Shown here in pieces: positions 10,791 through 19,862 of a stretch of DNA of 64,000 nucleotides. Every line of letters begins with the position of its first letter. The first letter of the stretch is position 1. Origin of the DNA: Clostridium senegalense JC122 (GTDB taxonomy: Bacteria > Bacillota > Clostridia > Clostridiales > Clostridiaceae). The notes below the pieces were generated by a model. The model had not been told where the DNA came from. It did not search any database and saw only the letters and a list, made by a program, of their open reading frames with translations. The stretch spans positions 498,301-562,300 of the forward strand of contig NZ_HE611050.1 of assembly GCF_000285575.1 (NCBI RefSeq), given 5' to 3'. Position numbers and translations under genes: made by a program.

Positions 10791-10814
10791 TTTTCAATAA
10801 CTAACAGATTATTT

Positions 10815-10996
10815 TAGTTAAAAGTTAAGAGTGAATAGTTAACAGTTATGGTTATTACTACTCACTTCGTTCCTAGTAATTCTCAACATATCTTTTTATA
10901 AATTTGCAAAGCAAATTATATTGATAGATTTTTTAAAATCATTTTCAGAAAGTGGTTGCCACTTTCATCCAAAATTCATAATTCTTAACTAACTAT
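10815..10996. repeat. Small MITE-like element with imperfect terminal inverted repeats
   Basis: The left side reads AGTTAAGAGTGAATAGTTAA and the right side ATTCATAATTCTTAACTAAC, imperfect inverted copies. Inside are two further perfect hairpins: AATTTGC-aaa-GCAAATT at 10901-10917 and GAAAGTGG-ttg-CCACTTTC at 10948-10966. No coding capacity. Its position between the halves of another element suggests it inserted there. Confidence 0.5.
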
Positions 10997-11066
10997 ATTT
11001 ATACTTATTTTTCTTAACTGATAACAAAAATTTAATTTATAAATTTAAGTTGAAGCTCATTTCCCT

Positions 11067-11227
11067 ATATAGGGTTCCAAATTGATTTTTAAAATTATCC
11101 ATTTCAAAACTTGGATACCCAAATTAGTGAGACATGCTCCGAATCACTTAGAATTCAAAACTATATCTTATATAAAAATATTTTAAAGTTATTAAATAAA
11201 TTTAAATTGGAGCTTGTTTCCCTATAT
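11067..11227 (+). repeat. Best copy of a dispersed 161-bp intergenic element
   Basis: The copy begins ATATAGGG and ends CCCTATAT, forming 8-bp terminal inverted repeats. It holds an internal hairpin AGTGA / TCACT around the loop containing ACATGCTC at 11126-11148. The 3' end reads TGGAGCTTGTTTCCCTATAT. Related copies lie at 19105-19255, 22846-22930 (inverted) and 37158-37262, with diverged ones elsewhere in the window. No coding capacity; it ends just after the stop codon of the next gene. Confidence 0.65.
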
Positions 11228-11230
11228 CTT

Positions 11231-11803
11231 TTACAAATTAACTTTATAAGAAAATGAATTTTCCTTTAAATTATCCTCTTTATCTGATAAATTATTTAAT
11301 TTTAATTTTATTGTAGATGTTACATCTGATACTTTCTCCATTACATCTGAAGTTGTAGCTTTTACAACCTTTTTGCCATTTTCTATATATTTATTAATTA
11401 CTTCTACTGTTCCATCTTCCTTGCTTACTTCTATAGTAATCTTAGTAACAACAGCAGTTGCTGTTAATGTTGCAGTAAGTAATACTAGAAATTTAGGATA
11501 TAATGCAGATATTGCTCCCGTTACTATAACACCATTTAAGGGTACGTCAATTATTATCTCATCATCTTTTTTTACTCTTATTCTAGTTACATTCCCTTTT
11601 TCAATTAATCTTTTTATATAACCAATTATTTCATCTTTATCAAAAAGTTCATTTTTCTTTTTATATGATTCGCTTGATTCTAAATAAATCAATGCTTCTA
11701 CTAAATCACCATCACATTTTTCCAAAACTTTTTTTGCTTCACTATAACTAATATTAAATCTGTTTCTTAATATATCTATTTTTTCTAAAGTTATTTCACC
11801 CAT
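11231..11803 (-). CDS. UBA/TS-N and DUF4342 domain protein
   Basis: A 190-residue protein. Residues 1-45 (EKIDILRNRFNISYSEAKKV and following) look like the UBA/TS-N fold also found in elongation factor Ts. Residues 55-130 match the DUF4342 pattern, with the segment KKDDEIIIDVPLNGVI followed by a hydrophobic stretch near 95-115 that may contact the membrane. The C-terminal 60 residues are charged and low in complexity. The start ATG has a strong GGGGGTG site. The function is not known to me; the protein is widespread in clostridia. It sits downstream of recO with a 54-base gap and may be the last gene of that transcript. Confidence 0.75.
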   Translation of the reverse strand: MGEITLEKIDILRNRFNISYSEAKKVLEKCDGDLVEALIYLESSESYKKKNELFDKDEIIGYIKRLIEKGNVTRIRVKKDDEIIIDVPLNGVIVTGAISALYPKFLVLLTATLTATAVVTKITIEVSKEDGTVEVINKYIENGKKVVKATTSDVMEKVSDVTSTIKLKLNNLSDKEDNLKENSFSYKVNL

Positions 11804-11857
11804 TTTTACACCCCCACACTTTAAAACTTTATTTTAAAAGTTCTACAAATAAAAATT

Positions 11858-12601
11858 CTATTCTACCTTGAAATATTTTAACATATCAAGACTCTTAGGT
11901 CTTTTAGTATAATTTGCACTTATAATATTACTTAATATTTGTTCTATTTCTTTTTTTGCATTTTGTGGTACCTTTATCCTTGGAACTTTTTCCAATTCAG
12001 ATTTATTAAGGAATTTTAATATATTATAAGCTATTGTTGATATTTGTGTTACATATCTTTTCTCACAATCATTACAAATCATACCGTAATATTGCATAGA
12101 TAAATAATTTGAAGTATTTATTTTATTTCCACATATACAACACTCTTCTAAATTTATACCATAACCAGTATGCGATAAAATTTTCAATTCAAAGGCTCTT
12201 GCTAAAATATCTAAATCTACAACTTTATTCTTCATCAAATAAAAAGCTGTAATCAAATCTTTGAATATAAAGAATTCTTTTTGTTCATCTTCGCAACATA
12301 TGTCAACCAATTCATTTAAATACGAACCATATATTAAGTATTCAAAATCCTCTAGTAAATCTTGAAATGATTCTATTATTTTTCCTTCATTTAATATATA
12401 CATACTTCTACCTTTATAAAGTACAAATTCGCCATAACAAAATGGAAGTGTAATTGACATAAGTTTACTTTTTCCTTTTCTAGAACCTTTAGCTATTAAT
12501 GAAACTTTTCCTAATTTTTCTGTAAAAAGCCATACCAGTTTATCATTCTCTTTGTAATCTTGAGTTTTTAAAACTATCCCCCTAGTTTTTATTAGATTCA
12601 A
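11858..12601 (-). CDS. recO: DNA repair protein RecO
   Basis: RecO helps load RecA onto SSB-coated single-stranded DNA in the RecFOR pathway. The 247-residue protein has the N-terminal OB fold (TRGIVLKTQDYKENDKLVWL) and a C-terminal helical domain with a four-cysteine zinc site (CCICGNKI and CNDCEKR). The start codon is TTG, seven bases after AGGAG. It follows era with an 11-base gap, the standard Firmicutes order. Confidence 0.94.
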   Translation of the reverse strand: MNLIKTRGIVLKTQDYKENDKLVWLFTEKLGKVSLIAKGSRKGKSKLMSITLPFCYGEFVLYKGRSMYILNEGKIIESFQDLLEDFEYLIYGSYLNELVDICCEDEQKEFFIFKDLITAFYLMKNKVVDLDILARAFELKILSHTGYGINLEECCICGNKINTSNYLSMQYYGMICNDCEKRYVTQISTIAYNILKFLNKSELEKVPRIKVPQNAKKEIEQILSNIISANYTKRPKSLDMLKYFKVE

Positions 12602-12612
12602 ATCTTAAACTC

Positions 12613-13497
12613 CTATTTTTTATATCCAAGTTCTTTAAGCATTGTAGGACTATCTCTCCAGTCCTTTTTCACTTTAACCCAAAGTTTAAGATTTACTTTG
12701 CTTCCAAAAAACTTTTCTAAATCTTGTCTTGCATATGTAGATATCTTTTTAAGCATACTTCCATTTTTGCCTATTATTATACCTTTATGAGAATCTTTTT
12801 CGCATAATAAATTAGCCTCTATTTTATATACACCTTTTTCATTTTTTTTCATTAATATTATCTCTACCGCTATTCCATGAGGAACTTCTTTAGATAATAA
12901 CCTTAAGGCTTTTTCTCTAATACTTTCTGTAACTATAAATCTTTCTTGTTTATCTATAATCATATCCTCTGGATAATACTTTGGCCCTTCTGGTAAATTT
13001 TCAACTATAAGTTTCATTAATGTTTCTACATTTTTTCCATTAATTGCAGATAAAGGAACAACTTCTTCAAAGTTCATAGTTTTAGAATATGTATCTATAG
13101 CTTTAGCAACTCTTTCTGCAGGATTTTCATCAATTTTATTTACTAATAAAAATGTTGGAACTCCAGCTTCTTTAAGCTGATTTAATATATGTTCATCTCC
13201 TCTATGCATTTCATCTTCTGGTGTTGTTATAAATAACACTAAATCTACTTCTTTTAATGAATCCTTTGCTACATTAACCATATATTCTCCCAGTTTGTGT
13301 CTTGGCTTATGCATTCCTGGAGTATCTACAAATATCATCTGATAATCTTCAGTTGTTTTTATAGTCTGTATATTATCTCTTGTAGTCTGTGGTCTACTAG
13401 AAACTATAGATACCTTTTCTCCCATGATATAATTTAATAATGTAGATTTTCCTACATTAGGTCTTCCTATTATTGTTATAAATCCTGATTTAAACAT
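12613..13497 (-). CDS. era: GTPase Era
   Basis: Essential GTPase that binds 16S rRNA near its 3' end and assists 30S assembly. The 294-residue protein has G1 GRPNVGKST, the switch segment with TTRDNIQ, G3 DTPG, G4 NKID, and a C-terminal KH domain containing [15 protein letters not shown] chose the ATG at 13497, five bases after GGAGG. Genes for cytidine deaminase and RecO flank it as in other Firmicutes. Confidence 0.96.
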   Translation of the reverse strand: MFKSGFITIIGRPNVGKSTLLNYIMGEKVSIVSSRPQTTRDNIQTIKTTEDYQMIFVDTPGMHKPRHKLGEYMVNVAKDSLKEVDLVLFITTPEDEMHRGDEHILNQLKEAGVPTFLLVNKIDENPAERVAKAIDTYSKTMNFEEVVPLSAINGKNVETLMKLIVENLPEGPKYYPEDMIIDKQERFIVTESIREKALRLLSKEVPHGIAVEIILMKKNEKGVYKIEANLLCEKDSHKGIIIGKNGSMLKKISTYARQDLEKFFGSKVNLKLWVKVKKDWRDSPTMLKELGYKK

Positions 13498-13512
13498 TTT
13501 ATCCTCCAATAC

Positions 13513-13911
13513 TTACTTTATTAAGTCTTTCTTTGTAAATGCTTCTGGTAAAATTTCTTCTAAAGTTTTTATTTTATAATCATCTTCATTTTTAACCAAT
13601 ATTATTTTTCCATCTTCTTCTAAGAACTCTGATATTACTTGCCTGCATATTCCACAAGGAGCTGTGTATGTAGATTGGTCTCCTACAACAGCTATAGCCT
13701 TTATAGCATTATGTCCTTCAGAAATTGCTTTAAATATAGCTGTTCTTTCAGCACAATTAGCAGCACCATAAGATGCATTTTCTATATTACATCCTCCATA
13801 TATACTTCCATCTTCTGTGATTACCGCCGCTCCAACCTTAAAATTGGAATATGGAACATATGCATTCTTTCTTGCTTCTATAGCTTCTTTTACTAATTTT
13901 TTATAATCCAT
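13513..13911 (-). CDS. cdd: Cytidine deaminase
   Basis: Deaminates cytidine and deoxycytidine to uridine forms in pyrimidine salvage. The 132-residue protein carries YVPYSNFKVGAAV, the zinc ligand and general base motif NCAERTAI and the paired cysteines PCGICRQVISEF, the tetrameric short-form family. The ATG at 13911 is preceded by AGGAGG with seven bases between; an upstream in-frame ATG has no site. It precedes era by 15 bases. Confidence 0.96.
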   Translation of the reverse strand: MDYKKLVKEAIEARKNAYVPYSNFKVGAAVITEDGSIYGGCNIENASYGAANCAERTAIFKAISEGHNAIKAIAVVGDQSTYTAPCGICRQVISEFLEEDGKIILVKNEDDYKIKTLEEILPEAFTKKDLIK

Positions 13912-14104
13912 ATCTATTCCTCCTAAATACAAACTTTTAACAAATAATAAACTAATCATGCATCTTATAAATCATACTATTTTTTTATAAACATTTCTTA
14001 TATATATTCATTAAAATTTTATTTGATTCTTTACTATTTTTATACATATAAAGTGTACGTAAATTATACCACTAAATAATTTTAATTCAATGTTTTTTAA
14101 GTAT

Positions 14105-14803
14105 TTAAGAGAAAAAATTATACAAAAGCAAAGTTATCAATATTCCAAACATTGCACCAACAGCAACCTCTAATACAGAATGTATTTTAGCATCAACTCT
14201 ACTTTGCGCTACAATTAATGCCAAAAAATAAGCTAACACCATTATTACAGAATCATTACTAATTAAAGTTATAGTTGTTGCAATAGAAAAAGATATTACA
14301 CTATGTCCACTTGGCATCCCACCTCTTAATGGTGTTCCCTCTCCAAATATTGCTTTTACAACTAAAGTAAGTATGCTAACTATAACTAATATAAGAAATA
14401 TCATATGTGGATCACAATTTCTAATTTTACTAAGTACATTAATGGAAAAAGGTCTTATTCTATCCCAAAATATCACATATGCTACTATTACTGCATTAAC
14501 CGCAGTTATTAGTACAGCCCCAGCAGCAACATTTTTTGATATTTTAGCAAGAGGATGATAATAATTAGTAGTTGCGTCAATTGCAGCCTCTACAGCCGTA
14601 TTTATCATTTCAGCAACAATTACCATAGTTATCGTTATAGTGGTAATAAGTAACTCAACTTTACTTAAATCATAAAAAAAGCATAAAGTTAAAACCATTA
14701 TCGCTGCTAAAACATGTATTCTCATATTTCTTTGAGTCCTTATAGAATATATTATTCCCTCTATAGCATAGTTAAAACTATCTAAAATTTTCTTAACTTT
14801 CAT
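14105..14803 (-). CDS. Fusion of undecaprenol/diacylglycerol kinase and PAP2 phosphatase
   Basis: Residues 1-115 are a DgkA-type integral membrane kinase, with the signature EMINTAVEAAIDATTNYYHPL, which in Gram-positive bacteria usually phosphorylates undecaprenol. Residues 130-232 are a PAP2-type membrane phosphatase with GGMPSGHSV and SRVDAKIHSVLEV. In the last PAP2 motif (SR-x5-H-x3-D) the final Asp is Glu. One protein therefore carries both a lipid kinase and a lipid phosphatase, probably balancing undecaprenol forms for wall synthesis (inference). It has several predicted membrane spans. It sits between ybeY and cdd, where a plain dgkA is usual. Confidence 0.88.
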   Translation of the reverse strand: MKVKKILDSFNYAIEGIIYSIRTQRNMRIHVLAAIMVLTLCFFYDLSKVELLITTITITMVIVAEMINTAVEAAIDATTNYYHPLAKISKNVAAGAVLITAVNAVIVAYVIFWDRIRPFSINVLSKIRNCDPHMIFLILVIVSILTLVVKAIFGEGTPLRGGMPSGHSVISFSIATTITLISNDSVIMVLAYFLALIVAQSRVDAKIHSVLEVAVGAMFGILITLLLYNFFS

Positions 14804-14831
14804 AAATACTAGCCCCTTATTTGTAGTAAAA

Positions 14832-14939
14832 AATTCACAATCTAACTTTTATATAGTCACTCATATTTTGCTCATATTTTTTAAATTTATCTTATGTGTT
14901 CAAAATATTTTATAACTAATTTAATTTAGATTGTGAATT
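14832..14939. repeat. 108-bp element with perfect 14-bp terminal inverted repeats
   Basis: AATTCACAATCTAA and TTAGATTGTGAATT bracket an 80-base AT-rich interior. It fills the gap between ybeY and the dgkA fusion. It looks like a small inverted-repeat element or an extended hairpin; no second copy was noticed here. Confidence 0.5.
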
Positions 14940-14942
14940 CTA

Positions 14943-15444
14943 TTATCTTGTTATATTAAATTTTTGCATTATGTCTTCTTCTCTTTTTCTCATTTATTTT
15001 CTTATCATCATCTTCCATATGATCATAACCTAGAAGGTGTAATATAGAATGTACTACTAGATACATAACTTCCCTTATAAAAGAGTGTCCATATTCTATA
15101 GATTGTTCTTTTGCCCTTTCAAGAGATAAAGCCATATCACCTAAAACTAATCGCCCTTCATTTAGTTCATAAGGCATAAATTCATAATTTACATATATAT
15201 CTTTAAAATATTTATCCTTTTCAAATTCTAACATAGGAAAAGATAACACATCCGTAGCATTGTCTATTCCTCTCATATCATTGTTAATTTCTTTTATTTC
15301 TTTATTATCAACAAATATTATGCTAATCTCATAAGGTACATTTACACATTCTTCTTTTAAACTATATTCTATTATTTCTTTCATTTTATCTTCTAATTCT
15401 TCTGTTACTTCAATTTTACTTTGCCTGTTGTCTATTAGTATCAT
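14943..15444 (-). CDS. ybeY: Endoribonuclease YbeY, frameshifted near the C-terminus
   Basis: Metal-dependent RNase needed for 16S rRNA 3'-end maturation and ribosome quality control. The zinc motif [11 protein letters not shown] is intact. The frame as written ends in an atypical basic tail ([12 protein letters not shown]). Removing one A near 14993-14995 instead gives [17 protein letters not shown] and a stop at 14943, which is the normal YbeY ending; this restored span is annotated. Only about 16 residues after the active site are affected, so activity may survive. The gene overlaps the end of pgpH by 29 bases and has its own AAGGAG site. Confidence 0.88.
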
Positions 15445-17545
15445 TATTTTTCTCCTTATTCTCCAATCTATCCATAGGGTACTCTATTCTTTCATGATAT
15501 ATCCCCTTTAATACTTTCAGAAAAGAATCTTTTATAATCTTAAGATCCCTAAAAGTTAATTCACAATTATCCAATTGATTTTCTGATAACTTTCCTTTAA
15601 AGATGTTATCTACCATATTTTCTATTTTTTCTTTAGTTGGGTTTTGTATAGACCTAACTGCCGCTTCAACACTATCTGCTAACATTATAATACCTGCTTC
15701 TTTCGTGAAAGGCGCTGGTCCTTTGTATTTATAATCTTCTTCATTTATGTCATCGGGATTTTCCGAATTATTTTTCATTGTAATATAAAAGTATTTTACC
15801 AAAGAATCCCCATGGTGTTGGCCTATTATATCCTGTATAACAGTTGGTATACCATATTTTTTAGCAAGTTCAATACCATCAGTAACATGAGAAGTTATTA
15901 TTAATGAACTCAACTTAGGTGATATTTTATCATGAGGATTCTCTCCACTAAATTGATTTTCTTTAAAATAATAAGATCTCTCTATTTTTCCTACATCATG
16001 ATAATAAGATGCCACCCTAGCTAAGACAGCATTAGCACCTACAGCTTCAGCGGCTATTTCAGCTAAATTTGCAACTAACACACTATGATTATATGTTCCT
16101 GGTGCCTCCATGGATAACCTTTTTAAAAGCGGGCTATTAGGATTTGCCATTTCTAACAATTTTATGTTTGTCACTATATCAAAAATATTTTCTAAAAAAG
16201 GTAACATACCTATAGCTAAAATTCCTGATATTAAACTTGCAGTGGCTGCAAATGCAGCTTGAGTTATTATACCTACAACATGGTTACTAAGAACATAACC
16301 TATTGCAAATGTAAAAACAAAATTTAATACTGCTAAGTATAAACAAGATTGCAATATATCATTTCTTTGTTGTATTTTTTTTAATACAATTGGTGCATAT
16401 ACTGCATTTAAAAGAGCTATAAGCATAACGCTTGGATTAAAATTTATAATTATGCTTATAATTAATACATTCAATATATTTATAGTCATAGAAACTTTTT
16501 CATCCACAAGTATACTCATTAATATAGGTACACATGCAAATGGTATTAAATATGGCGAAATCATATTTAGAGTTGCACTTAATATAACAGCTATTACAGT
16601 TAAAATATTTATAACTACAGTTTTATTATACTGTTTATATATCTCCCATCTAATAGTTTTTAGATAGTACCACTGCATCAGCATTACACCTAACACTAAT
16701 ATTAGAAGTGTTGCATACAAATTTATTCTAAGAGACTTATCTTTATTTAAAAGACCTAACTCCTTTAAAATTTCTATTTCGATTTGACTTACAGGTTCCC
16801 CTTCTTTAACAATTATTTGATCTTTTTTTATAACTACAGGTTTTACAGCCTTTTGAGCTTCATCTTTCTGCTTTTGAGTTTTTTCATAATCAACAAAAAA
16901 GCTTGGTTTTACTTGTGAATATCCTACTGCCATACCAACATCTTTTAAGTTCTTAGAAAATCTAGAATTATTAAATAATGTTGTTATTATTCCTTGAGCC
17001 AAAACTATTTCCTCAGGTTTGTCTTCATGAATTTTAACTTCATCAAATAGCTTCTCCATAGAATTTAACATAAACGTCTTTAATTCTTCTAAGTCTTTTA
17101 CATCTGATACTGCCAATGTATTATAAGCTTCATCCGATAAATTAGCAATTTTAGATGACTTTTTTAATTCTTCTATCTTTTTTTGTTTTTCATCTTCTTG
17201 AGACGTTGAATTCTCATACTTTTTATTTATTGCTATTACTGTATCAAAAAACTCTTCTATTGTCTTAATTGCAGTAACACTAACCTCACTATTATAACTA
17301 TATACATCTGCTATATGTTTTATAGCATCATCCTTTGCCTGTTCTGTAGCAAACTGATTTTCAATATCCTTAGGAGCTTTAATATCAACCTTAGCTATAT
17401 CCCCAACCTCTAAATCATAAGTTTCTGTAATTATAGAAGTTGAAGTTAAAAAGTATATAATAGCAGTAGTAATAATAAATATTAATCTTGCTGATAATTT
17501 AGGCATTTTCTTTTTTTTACCTATTTTAAACCCTTTCATAAACAT
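15416..17545 (-). CDS. pgpH: PgpH-family membrane HD phosphodiesterase
   Basis: Cyclic di-AMP phosphodiesterase family (7TMR-HDED extracellular domain, 7TM, HD). The 709-residue protein has one N-terminal membrane segment, an extracellular domain near residues 40-275, seven hydrophobic segments near 280-460, and a cytoplasmic HD domain with [27 protein letters not shown] and GQHHGDSLV. It should turn over c-di-AMP and so affect osmotic and wall homeostasis. It follows yqfD and overlaps ybeY. In most Firmicutes phoH lies between yqfD and this gene; it is absent here. Confidence 0.93.
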   Translation of the reverse strand: MFMKGFKIGKKKKMPKLSARLIFIITTAIIYFLTSTSIITETYDLEVGDIAKVDIKAPKDIENQFATEQAKDDAIKHIADVYSYNSEVSVTAIKTIEEFFDTVIAINKKYENSTSQEDEKQKKIEELKKSSKIANLSDEAYNTLAVSDVKDLEELKTFMLNSMEKLFDEVKIHEDKPEEIVLAQGIITTLFNNSRFSKNLKDVGMAVGYSQVKPSFFVDYEKTQKQKDEAQKAVKPVVIKKDQIIVKEGEPVSQIEIEILKELGLLNKDKSLRINLYATLLILVLGVMLMQWYYLKTIRWEIYKQYNKTVVINILTVIAVILSATLNMISPYLIPFACVPILMSILVDEKVSMTINILNVLIISIIINFNPSVMLIALLNAVYAPIVLKKIQQRNDILQSCLYLAVLNFVFTFAIGYVLSNHVVGIITQAAFAATASLISGILAIGMLPFLENIFDIVTNIKLLEMANPNSPLLKRLSMEAPGTYNHSVLVANLAEIAAEAVGANAVLARVASYYHDVGKIERSYYFKENQFSGENPHDKISPKLSSLIITSHVTDGIELAKKYGIPTVIQDIIGQHHGDSLVKYFYITMKNNSENPDDINEEDYKYKGPAPFTKEAGIIMLADSVEAAVRSIQNPTKEKIENMVDNIFKGKLSENQLDNCELTFRDLKIIKDSFLKVLKGIYHERIEYPMDRLENKEKNNDTNRQQAK

Positions 17546-17592
17546 CCCAACTTTCTTTTCTCTAGTTTATATCTAACCTACTCTAAGATTGT

Positions 17593-18765
17593 TTATTCAT
17601 TTTTTTCAGCTTTTCCCTCTATATTCTCCTCTACAATGTCGCTCTTTGCTTCTTCTAAAGATATGTCTTCTTCAGCTATTACAAGTACTGTAATTAAAAA
17701 ATTATCACCTTTATCTTTTATTTCAGGCTTTACTTCTAGTACTTTAACAAATTTGTCTAAGTTAAGTAAGATATTATTACTAAGTTCTTTAACAACCAAA
17801 TCAGTATTTGCCTCAACATTTTCTTCTAGCACTTCCTCATAAATTTCCTCACCTATAAACCATTTGTTATTCTCTATTTTATCATAATTCTCAAATGCAT
17901 TTAAGGCATTTTTAATATAAACTTTTTTTCCCCCTATTTTTATATAATAGCTTCTAGCTTTTTCCCCTGTTTTTTTTCTCACTACTTTATTTTTAGGAAT
18001 TTCTTTTTTTTCTTCATAAAATGTTTTTGCAAACACATTTCCTTCTGCCTTAACATCATATTCCTTACCTTCTTTTCCTTGTTCTCCCTTTATTAACAAG
18101 TCGCCTTTTTTGACAATCTTTCCTCTTTCTACCATAACAGTCCCACTCTGCGAAAAAATCCTTTGTATTTCTCCATCTCTTTTCGCAACAATATTTCCTG
18201 TCAATTTTTCCTCTTTTATTTTTGGTGGTGCTTGCCTTTCTATTACCTCAACTTTCAATTTTGATCCATCTATTCTGGCTTTCACCCACATAACTTCATC
18301 ATTATCATCTATTATTCTCTCTTCTATTCTATGAACATCAAAACTATTTTTATAAGTTCCTTTTTCTATGCCATATGATCTTAATAATTCCCTTATTTCA
18401 AAAGGTGCTATATAATTTTCAGTAACCACTTCTATCTTCCAAATAAAACTACTTAAATAATATAATACTCCCACAAAAATAAGTACTGTAACAAGCAAAG
18501 TTCTTCTCCTTTTCAATTTTAAAATTTTAAACATAATACCTTTTCTATTAAGAACTTTTAATTTACTATTGGTTTTCTTCACTCCTTCTAATAAAATTTC
18601 ATAATCAATGAATTCAATTTCCATAGTGCAATTGGTTAGGCTATTTCTTTTTAAGTTCCTTACTTTTACATCTCTTCTCCACAAGAAATTTATAAGCTTT
18701 TCTAAATTTACTGTTTCAATTTCTACTACTAATAATCCTTTTTTATAATTTAAATCTTTACTCAT
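17593..18765 (-). CDS. yqfD: Sporulation protein YqfD
   Basis: Mother-cell sporulation membrane protein of unknown biochemical role. The 390-residue protein has an N-terminal soluble part, a membrane helix near residues 89-110 (LLVTVLIFVGVLYYLSSFIW) and a large domain of the spoIV-like YqfD family. I prefer the ATG at 18765 because it overlaps the yqfC stop by eight bases, which suggests translational coupling; an earlier in-frame start lies inside yqfC. Confidence 0.9.
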   Translation of the reverse strand: MSKDLNYKKGLLVVEIETVNLEKLINFLWRRDVKVRNLKRNSLTNCTMEIEFIDYEILLEGVKKTNSKLKVLNRKGIMFKILKLKRRRTLLVTVLIFVGVLYYLSSFIWKIEVVTENYIAPFEIRELLRSYGIEKGTYKNSFDVHRIEERIIDDNDEVMWVKARIDGSKLKVEVIERQAPPKIKEEKLTGNIVAKRDGEIQRIFSQSGTVMVERGKIVKKGDLLIKGEQGKEGKEYDVKAEGNVFAKTFYEEKKEIPKNKVVRKKTGEKARSYYIKIGGKKVYIKNALNAFENYDKIENNKWFIGEEIYEEVLEENVEANTDLVVKELSNNILLNLDKFVKVLEVKPEIKDKGDNFLITVLVIAEEDISLEEAKSDIVEENIEGKAEKNE

Positions 18766-19042
18766 TTTTCTTATATCCAATAGCATTAAAACTTCCATTT
18801 AAAACTATTGTTGTTCCTCCTACAAAAGATATTTCAAAATTTTCACCTAATATTTCCAACACACCAATAGAAGTTTTTACTTTTATCTCATTACTTTCGA
18901 ATGTAGTTATTCCTTTATGGTTTTCTATTGTAATTTCCGAATTAGATATTACCGTTATTTTAGGTAAATCTAATACAGTATCTCTAGGTATGTCCAATTT
19001 TTCAACAATTAGCTCTGCTTTCTTTTTTATCGTATTTTTCAA
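18758..19042 (-). CDS. yqfC: Sporulation protein YqfC
   Basis: Small protein of about 94 residues matching the YqfC family (AELIVEKLDIPRDTVLDLPK and GVLEILGENFEISF). Its role in sporulation is not defined. I prefer the TTG at 19042, placed six bases after AGAGGTG, to a GTG three codons earlier that overlaps the ribosome-binding site. It is the first gene of the yqfC-yqfD pair, which is normally under the mother-cell factor sigma-E. Confidence 0.88.
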   Translation of the reverse strand: MKNTIKKKAELIVEKLDIPRDTVLDLPKITVISNSEITIENHKGITTFESNEIKVKTSIGVLEILGENFEISFVGGTTIVLNGSFNAIGYKKNE

Positions 19043-19104
19043 AGTACCCACCTCTTTAACCTGTATTTTAAATTACTATAATTAAATAGTATTTTTATAG
19101 GAAT

Positions 19105-19255
19105 TTAAAATTACTCTTTATTCACACCATGAGTATTTACATTCCTAAAAGAGTGATTACATGCTCGGAAATCACTCAAATACATAATTACAGTTAGACT
19201 AAAATATTTTTGTAAGTTATGAATAAGTTAAAACTCGAGCTTGTTTCACTATATT
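19105..19255 (+). repeat. Copy of the dispersed intergenic element with the strongest internal hairpin
   Basis: The internal hairpin GAGTGATT / AATCACTC (19151-19158 with 19170-19177) encloses the loop ACATGCTCGGA. The 3' end reads CGAGCTTGTTTCACTATAT. The stem differs from the copy at 11126-11148 on both sides while the loop is kept. It lies between yqeY and yqfC. Confidence 0.6.
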
Positions 19256-19370
19256 ACTTATATATAGCTTTTTTATTTACTATATAATTACATGTTTTAT
19301 TTTATGATTGTCTAACAAAATAAATTACTTGTTTTAAGGTTAAAGAGATTTTTTTATATATAAACGAAAA

Positions 19371-19394
19371 AAGAACTCAGTAAACTGAGTTCTT
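19371..19394 (-). terminator. rpsU-yqeY terminator
   Basis: AAGAACTCAG and CTGAGTTCTT pair around a 4-base loop, followed on the minus strand by a T run. The stem overlaps the yqeY stop codon. Confidence 0.88.
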
Positions 19395-19839
19395 ATTTAT
19401 TCAAATATTCTTTAACTATTTGACTTACTATTTTTCCGTCCGCTCTACCATTTGTTTTAGGTCGAACAATAGACATTAATTTGCCCATATCCTTTATGCT
19501 ATTTGCGCCAATTTCTTCCGCAGACTTTACAACAATTTTTCGAATTTCATCTTCAGTTAACTGCTGAGGAAGGTAATTCAACAAGATTTCTATTTCAGCA
19601 TTAGTGCTATCAACTAAATCTTGTCTATTTCCATTTTTAAATTCTTCTAAAGAATCTCTTCTTTGTTTAACTTCCTTAGCTAAAACCTCAATGACTTGAT
19701 CATCATTAAGACTTCCACTGCCATTTTTCTCTATAAGTAAAATTGCAGCCTTTGCCATACTTATAACACTAGCTTTAAATTTATTTCTTTCCTTTAAAGC
19801 ATTTTTCCAGTCTTGCTGTAATCTATCTTTAAGGGACAT
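19393..19839 (-). CDS. yqeY: GatB/YqeY domain protein
   Basis: A 148-residue protein of the YqeY family, which shares the C-terminal tRNA-interacting fold of GatB. Conserved segments include SLKDRLQQDWKNALKERNK and LPQQLTEDEI. The precise role is unknown; it is almost always linked to rpsU, as here. The ATG at 19839 has GAAGG seven bases upstream. Confidence 0.92.
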   Translation of the reverse strand: MSLKDRLQQDWKNALKERNKFKASVISMAKAAILLIEKNGSGSLNDDQVIEVLAKEVKQRRDSLEEFKNGNRQDLVDSTNAEIEILLNYLPQQLTEDEIRKIVVKSAEEIGANSIKDMGKLMSIVRPKTNGRADGKIVSQIVKEYLNK

Positions 19840-19862
19840 AGCTTTACCTTCTTTCAAAAATT

